This document shows, in pieces, positions 7,621 through 10,787 of a stretch of 10,787 nucleotides of DNA. Within the stretch, counting starts at the first letter, position 1, and each line of letters begins with the position of its first letter. The position numbers were made by a program, and so were the translations under genes. A model generated the notes under the pieces. That model did not search any database. It had not been told where the DNA came from and saw nothing but the letters and a program-made list of their open reading frames with translations. Source of the stretch: Patulibacter sp. (lineage in GTDB: Bacteria; Actinomycetota; Thermoleophilia; Solirubrobacterales; Solirubrobacteraceae); assembly GCA_031119595.1 (NCBI GenBank), contig JAVHXX010000100.1, positions 1 through 10,787 on the forward strand. The letters are read 5' to 3'.

Positions 7621-7695
7621 GGTTCGTCGTCGCGCCGGTTTCGTGGCTGCTCAGCGGCGCTGGGGCTCTGGGGTCGGGGAGTCGCCGGCCGATCC

Positions 7696-7719
7696 GATCG
7701 GGCCCGGAATCGAACCGGG
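7696..7719 (-). other. tRNA T-arm-like sequence (possible tRNA 3' remnant)
   Basis: The minus strand of 7703-7719 reads CCCGGTTCGATTCCGGG: a perfect 5-bp stem around the 7-base TTCGATT loop of a tRNA T-arm. It is followed by CCCGATC (7702-7696), as an acceptor 3' strand would be. No matching 5' acceptor, D-arm or anticodon arm is found upstream, where the VOC coding region lies. It is thus a fragment or chance, not a functional tRNA. Confidence 0.3.
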
Positions 7720-7736
7720 TTCGGCTCCGCTGCTGG

Positions 7737-7742
7737 CAAGAT
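7737..7742 (+). promoter_or_regulatory. Candidate -10 box of the VOC gene
   Basis: CAAGAT ends 7 nt before the ATG at 7750. A and the final T are at the key positions but the first T is missing. No Shine-Dalgarno site is present. Confidence 0.28.
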
Positions 7743-7749
7743 CCTTGGC

Positions 7750-8517
7750 ATGTTCGACCACGTAGGGCTCTGGGTGTCCGACCGCGCCGCGTCCGAGCGC
7801 TTCTACCGCACGGTGCTCGGGGCGCTCGGCGTCGAGCAGCCCCCGGTTGAGCCCGCGAGCCCGTACGTCGAGTGGAACGACCTCGCGATCGGCCACGCCC
7901 CGGACCGCCCGGTGACGACGGGCGTGCACCTCGGGCTCGTGGCGCCGTCGGTCGAGGCGATCCACGCGTTCTGGCAGGCCGGGGTCGACGCGGGATTCGC
8001 GAGCGACGGCGAACCCGGCCCGCGGCCGGTCTACGGCGACGACTACGTCGGCGCGTTCCTCCTGGACCCGGACGGCAACAGCATCGAGGCGATGCGCCAC
8101 GAACACATGCGCACGGACGGTGGTCTCATCGACCACGTCACGGTCGGCGTCGACGATCTCGCCGGGGTCACCGCGTTCTACGACCTCGTCGCGCCGCATG
8201 CCGGGTATGCGCGGCGCCACGCCGACGACACCCTCACCCGCTGGCGCAACACGCGCGGCGAGGGACGCGACGGCGGCTCGTTCACGATGATCGCCGACGG
8301 CCGCCCGCCGGCCCGCAACGTCCACATGGCGATCGGTGTCGCGGACCACGCGACCGTCGACGCCTTCCACGCGGCCGCGGTCGCCGCCGGCTACCCCGAC
8401 CACGGCGCGCCCGGCGAGCGCCCGGTCTATCACCCGGGGTACTACGCCGCGTACGTCCTCGACCCGTCCGGGCACAACATCGAGCTCGTCGACCACGGCG
8501 GCCATCCGGGCACCTGA
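7750..8517 (+). CDS. Tandem VOC (glyoxalase/extradiol dioxygenase-fold) protein
   Basis: The product has 255 aa formed by two VOC modules (about 1-117 and 126-250). Each keeps a His/His/Glu set at metal-ligand positions: H4 in FDHVGLWV, H60 in GVHLGLVAP and E113 in DPDGNSIEAM for the first; H129 in IDHVTVGV, H192 in VHMAIGVAD and E245 in DPSGHNIELVDH for the second. The motif RPVYGDDYVGAFLLDPDGN is mirrored by RPVYHPGYYAAYVLDPSGHN in module two, so this is an internal duplication. The fold includes glyoxalase I, extradiol dioxygenases, epimerases and antibiotic-binding proteins. The reaction is unknown, although the preserved ligands suggest metal-dependent catalysis. It is divergent from the TetR gene, a common regulator-target layout. 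The ATG at 7750 is the only start that gives the conserved FDHV opening. Confidence 0.85.
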   Translation: MFDHVGLWVSDRAASERFYRTVLGALGVEQPPVEPASPYVEWNDLAIGHAPDRPVTTGVHLGLVAPSVEAIHAFWQAGVDAGFASDGEPGPRPVYGDDYVGAFLLDPDGNSIEAMRHEHMRTDGGLIDHVTVGVDDLAGVTAFYDLVAPHAGYARRHADDTLTRWRNTRGEGRDGGSFTMIADGRPPARNVHMAIGVADHATVDAFHAAAVAAGYPDHGAPGERPVYHPGYYAAYVLDPSGHNIELVDHGGHPGT

Positions 8518-8535
8518 GTCGTCCGGACCCCCAAG

Positions 8536-8547
8536 CCGCCCGGGCGG
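8536..8547. repeat. 12-bp GC palindrome after the VOC gene
   Basis: CCGCCCGGGCGG is a perfect palindrome 18 nt after the VOC stop. As a hairpin it would have only about 4 bp of stem, so it is a weak terminator candidate. It borders the first hairpin repeat. Confidence 0.25.
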
Positions 8548-8550
8548 AGG

Positions 8551-8713
8551 CTGGGGACGTGGCGGTCGTTTTTCGACCGCGTTGTCCCCAGGTCTCGGCG
8601 CGGCGGGGAGGCTGGGGACGTGGCGGTCGTTTTTCGACCGCGTTGTCCCCAGGTCTCGGAGCGACGCGGAGGTGGGGGACGTGGCGGTCGTTTTTCGACC
8701 GCGATGTCCCCAG
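8551..8713. repeat. Three tandem 61-bp repeats, each holding a 41-nt hairpin with a T5 loop
   Basis: The cores lie at 8551-8591, 8612-8652 and 8673-8713, an exact 61-bp period. Each core has outer arms CTGGGGAC and GTCCCCAG (8 bp), a 3-by-3 internal loop, and inner arms GCGGTCG and CGACCGC (7 bp) closing a TTTTT loop. Cores 1 and 2 are identical; core 3 has three changes, two in the outer left arm and one in the internal loop. The two spacers are each 20 nt, start GTCTCGG and end GGAGG, but differ in the middle. Open frames cross the array on both strands only because the repeat lacks stops; none looks like a protein. It fits a REP/BIME-like intergenic element. A terminator cluster, an RNA or a protein-binding array are alternatives. 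Confidence 0.85.
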
Positions 8714-8791
8714 GCCTCGGCGGCGGCGGCCCGCGTGCAATCCCGCTCCCCGTTGGCGCGCCCGCGCGCTCTGACCACCGATGCACCCCGG

Positions 8792-8827
8792 GCGTCCGCG
8801 CCGGAATCGGCGAACCGGCGCAGACGC
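8792..8827. repeat. 13-bp hairpin in the gap before the hydrolase gene
   Basis: The arms 8792-8804 and 8815-8827 pair over 13 bp with one C/A mismatch around a 10-nt AT-richer loop AATCGGCGAA. It lies in the 8714-8929 stretch, where I see no gene. It is unrelated in sequence to the 61-bp repeats. It could be a terminator of read-through from the left or a leader structure. Confidence 0.4.
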
Positions 8828-8852
8828 ACACTCCGCCGGGTCGGCCGGTCCG

Positions 8853-8917
8853 TAACGTGCCCGCCCGACCTTCCGGTGGCGCCCGTCCCACGCCCGGTCC
8901 GGAACCCCATCCTGGAG
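8853..8917 (+). promoter_or_regulatory. Possible promoter and ribosome site of the alpha/beta hydrolase
   Basis: TAACGT (8853-8858) is the best -10-like hexamer in the gap. It would give a leader of roughly 65 nt ending with GGAG (8914-8917), 12 nt before the ATG at 8930, which is a long spacing. No -35 is recognised. Both elements are weak. Confidence 0.25.
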
Positions 8918-8929
8918 TCACCGCTGCGC

Positions 8930-9898
8930 ATGGCCGACGACGCCCTCGTCCAGAATCGCGAGATCACCCTGACCGGCAACACGGTCGCGTACCGCCACGG
9001 CGGCAAGGGGCAGCCGATGGTGCTGCTGCACGGGATCGCCTCGAACGCCCAGACCTGGGATCCGGTCATCGAACGCTTCGCGCGCACGCACGAGGTGATC
9101 GCCCCGGACCTCATCGGCCACGGCCGCTCGAGCAAGCCCGCCGGCGACTACTCGATCGGTGGCTACGCGACCGTCGTGCGGGACCTCCTCATGGCCCTCG
9201 ACCTGGAGCGGGTCACGCTCGTCGGCCACTCGCTCGGCGGCGGGATCGCGATGCAGTTGCTCTACCAGTCGCCCGAGCTCATCGGCCGGCTGATCCTCGT
9301 CGACAGCGGCGGGCTCGGGAAGGGCCTCGGCGCTCCGCTGCGTGCGGCCAGCCTGCCCGGCGCCCCGCTCTTCATCCGCGCCGCCACGAGCCTGCCGATG
9401 CAGGCCGCCGGCCACGCCGTGCACAAGCTCCTCGACGCCGCCCACATCGACCTGCCGACCGATGTCGAAGAGGGCCTCGACGGCTTCGCCTCGCTGCACG
9501 ACCGCGCCGCGCGGCGCGCGTTCCTGAACACGGTCCACGCGAGCACGGGCCTCGGCGGCCAGCGGGTCTCCGCGGTCGACAAGTTCCACCTCATGGGCGA
9601 CACCCCGATGCTCGTGATCTGGGGCGACCGCGACACGATCATCCCCGTCGACCACGCCTACGAGGCGCAGCGCCTGGTGCCCCACATGGAACTGGCGATC
9701 GTGCCGAACGCCGGCCACTTCCCGCACGTCGACGATCCCGACCGGTTCGTGGCGCTGATCGAGGAGTTCGAGGACGCCACGCAGCCGAGCCACCTGACCC
9801 TCGATCTCATGGGGGAACTGCTCCGCGACGAGGCCCTCGACGGGACACCCGTCCACGACGAGGACGGCGACGAGGAACCGGAACTGCTTCCGAGCTGA
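8930..9898 (+). CDS. Alpha/beta hydrolase fold protein
   Basis: The product has 322 aa. The oxyanion-hole motif is VLLHGIASNAQTW (31-43) and the strand-4 turn is APDLIGHGRSSKP (58-70). The nucleophile elbow is GHSLGGG with S101, the acid is in IWGDRDTIIP (D235), and the catalytic His is H263 in NAGHFPHVDDP. The triad is complete. The cap domain spans about 135-215. After the fold ends (about 285) there is an acidic tail, DEDGDEEPELLPS. It resembles a group of actinobacterial hydrolases that includes, as I recall, mycobacterial Rv2715; substrate unknown. An ester or C-C bond hydrolase is possible. The ATG at 8930 is chosen because the upstream open frame is repeat DNA. It lies 25 bp before ppa on the same strand. 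Confidence 0.9.
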   Translation: MADDALVQNREITLTGNTVAYRHGGKGQPMVLLHGIASNAQTWDPVIERFARTHEVIAPDLIGHGRSSKPAGDYSIGGYATVVRDLLMALDLERVTLVGHSLGGGIAMQLLYQSPELIGRLILVDSGGLGKGLGAPLRAASLPGAPLFIRAATSLPMQAAGHAVHKLLDAAHIDLPTDVEEGLDGFASLHDRAARRAFLNTVHASTGLGGQRVSAVDKFHLMGDTPMLVIWGDRDTIIPVDHAYEAQRLVPHMELAIVPNAGHFPHVDDPDRFVALIEEFEDATQPSHLTLDLMGELLRDEALDGTPVHDEDGDEEPELLPS

Positions 9899-9907
9899 TC
9901 CGACCCG

Positions 9908-9913
9908 TACACT
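9908..9913 (+). promoter_or_regulatory. Candidate -10 box of ppa
   Basis: TACACT lies in the 25-bp gap between the hydrolase stop and ppa and ends 10 nt before the ATG at 9924. No Shine-Dalgarno site is present in the gap, so ppa may have its own short-leader transcript in addition to read-through. No good -35 is seen. Confidence 0.38.
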
Positions 9914-9923
9914 GTCTCGCCTC

Positions 9924-10457
9924 ATGTCTTCCGATCTGCACGCGTTCGTCGAGATCCCCAAGGGCTCGCGCAACAAGTACGAGTACGACGCCGAGCTCGG
10001 CACGATCGTGCTCGATCGTTTCCTGTTCTCCTCCGTCGTCTACCCGAGCGACTACGGCTTCATCCCGGACACCCTCGGTGCCGACGGTGACCCGCTCGAC
10101 GCGCTCGTGATCGTCACCGAGCCGACGTTCCCCGGCTGCCTCATCCCGGTGAAGGCCATCGGCATCTTCAAGATGACCGACGACAAGGGCCAGGACGACA
10201 AGATCGTCTGTATCCCGACGACCGATCCCAACTGGACCGACGTCAACGAGCTCGAGGACCTCTCCGAGCAGCTCAAGACCGAGATCTCGCACTTCTTCGA
10301 GATCTACAAGCAGCCCGAGGGCAAGGTCGTCACGATCGACGGCTGGGACGGCCGTGAGAAGGCCCTGGCCGAGATCGAGAACTCCCGCCAGCGTTGGCGC
10401 GAGGACGGCAGCAAGCCTATCCCGGCGCTTCCGATCCACGCTGCGGCCGTCGCCTAA
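9924..10457 (+). CDS. ppa: Inorganic pyrophosphatase, family I
   Basis: The product is a soluble cytoplasmic enzyme of 177 aa that hydrolyses pyrophosphate to two phosphates, pulling biosynthetic reactions forward. The family signature DGDPLDALV is at 54-62, with metal-binding D54, D56 and D59. Other active-site residues align with the E. coli set: E10 in VEIPKGSRNKYE, K18, E20, R32, Y40 and Y44 in VVYPSDYGFIP, D86, D91 and K93 in MTDDKGQDDK, and Y128/K129 in FEIYKQPEGK. The length is typical of bacterial family I enzymes. All catalytic positions are intact. It follows the hydrolase by 25 bp and is followed by a strong hairpin. Confidence 0.97.
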   Translation: MSSDLHAFVEIPKGSRNKYEYDAELGTIVLDRFLFSSVVYPSDYGFIPDTLGADGDPLDALVIVTEPTFPGCLIPVKAIGIFKMTDDKGQDDKIVCIPTTDPNWTDVNELEDLSEQLKTEISHFFEIYKQPEGKVVTIDGWDGREKALAEIENSRQRWREDGSKPIPALPIHAAAVA

Positions 10458-10468
10458 CGGGCGCGCTA

Positions 10469-10499
10469 CCCGGGCCGGTGCTGAGGCGCCGGTCCCGGG
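10469..10499 (+). terminator. Terminator hairpin after ppa
   Basis: Starting 11 nt after the ppa stop, CCCGGG plus CCGGTGC pairs with GCGCCGG plus CCCGGG over 13 bp (one G-T wobble), with a single bulged T on the 3' side and a TGAG tetraloop. It is strong and well placed but has no T-tract. Confidence 0.6.
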
Positions 10500-10507
10500 A
10501 CTTCGCA

Positions 10508-10513
10508 TACGGT
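10508..10513 (+). promoter_or_regulatory. Candidate -10 box of the secreted-protein gene
   Basis: TACGGT ends 8 nt before the ATG at 10522, immediately after the ppa terminator. GGGG in the gap (10516-10519) could be a partial ribosome site. No -35 is recognised. Confidence 0.38.
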
Positions 10514-10521
10514 CTGGGGCG

Positions 10522-10787
10522 ATGGCGCTCCGCCCACGCCCTCGACGATCCGCCCGCCTTGCCGTGCTCACGGCGAGCGGCCTTGCGCTGAGCGCCCTCG
10601 TGGGCCCGGCCGCTGCGGCGAACGCCGCGCCCGCTCCACCCGCGACGCCGACCCCGGCCGCGACGCCCGCCGCTCCGGCGACCCAGACCGCCGCGGCGAC
10701 CGGCGCGAGCGGCTCCGACCTCGCGACCCGCGCCACGGCCCTCGCCGACGAGGTCACGGCCCGCTGGGCCGCGGTGCAACTCCCGGA
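10522..10787 (+). CDS. N-terminus of a secreted Ala/Pro/Thr-rich protein (gene runs off the right edge)
   Basis: The first 88 codons are present. An Arg-rich n-region (MALRPRPRRSARLA) is followed by a hydrophobic stretch to about residue 32 and an AxA-type cleavage site (PAAAANAAPA), giving a clear Sec signal peptide. An Ala/Pro/Thr linker of about 35 residues comes next (roughly 33-67), and a helical segment (DLATRATALADEVTARW) begins the mature domain. In several actinobacteria the gene next to ppa encodes a D-alanyl-D-alanine carboxypeptidase (PBP4 type), which would suit an exported protein. Nothing specific to that family is visible in this part, so the identity is only a guess from context. 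Confidence 0.7.
   Translation, partial: MALRPRPRRSARLAVLTASGLALSALVGPAAAANAAPAPPATPTPAATPAAPATQTAAATGASGSDLATRATALADEVTARWAAVQLP

Noticed and set aside
7696..7800. Complete tRNA gene on the minus strand
   Set aside because: Only the T-arm and acceptor 3' strand fit. The best 5' acceptor candidate (GGTCGGA) leaves a 57-nt gap, has a mismatch and no T at position 8, and lies inside the well-supported VOC coding region.
8551..8713. CRISPR array
   Set aside because: Cores are 41-nt hairpins with 20-nt spacers that resemble each other, only three copies, and no cas genes nearby.
8336..8929. N-terminal extension of the alpha/beta hydrolase through the repeat array
   Set aside because: Would translate the 61-bp repeats into repeated GGRFSTALSPGLG-like peptides; family homology begins only after the ATG at 8930.
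7651..9135. 494-codon minus-strand open frame across the VOC gene, repeats and hydrolase start
   Set aside because: Low-complexity shadow; it exists because GC-rich repeats lack stops, and it opposes two recognised genes.

Overview
The window is GC-rich chromosomal DNA with strongly GC-biased third codon positions. It carries a family I inorganic pyrophosphatase, an actinobacterial-type class I aminotransferase, a WHG-type TetR regulator, and a PepSY protein followed by two small actinobacterial-looking membrane proteins. Together these point to a member of the Actinomycetota. The family cannot be fixed from sequence alone. Several genes start only 6-8 nt after a TANNNT hexamer and lack a Shine-Dalgarno site, which fits the leaderless transcription known from actinobacteria.

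Layout, left to right. (a) The 3' tip of an unidentified + strand gene (to 71) faces an EntS/MFS_3-type exporter on the - strand (111-1556). (b) A divergent control region (1557-1695) has a good -10 box overlapped by a DtxR/IdeR-like palindrome. It drives a + strand operon of three membrane proteins: a PepSY-TM protein (1696-3174) and two small integral membrane proteins (3171-3554, 3551-3985), each joined to the previous gene by a GTGA overlap. (c) A long convergent hairpin (4036-4084) separates this operon from a - strand ABC-type AAA ATPase (4103-4870). (d) A + strand SAM-dependent methyltransferase (5001-5642) converges with a - strand PLP aminotransferase (5659-6804), which lies behind a - strand TetR regulator (6882-7517). 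(e) The structured gap 7518-7749 separates the TetR gene from a + strand tandem-VOC (glyoxalase-fold) protein (7750-8517). (f) A 412-base intergenic region (8518-8929) holds three head-to-tail 61-bp repeats, each with a long T5-loop hairpin. (g) An alpha/beta hydrolase (8930-9898) and inorganic pyrophosphatase ppa (9924-10457) follow, then a terminator hairpin and the 5' end of a secreted Ala/Pro/Thr-rich protein gene (from 10522).

Region (b) is the most coherent functional unit. It pairs a possible iron/siderophore exporter with a histidine-bearing PepSY membrane protein, of the kind linked to iron reduction or uptake, behind one candidate metal-repressor site. The rest looks like ordinary housekeeping and metabolism. 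No defence system, prophage, CRISPR array or biosynthetic cluster is visible. The least explained element is the 61-bp hairpin repeat array.
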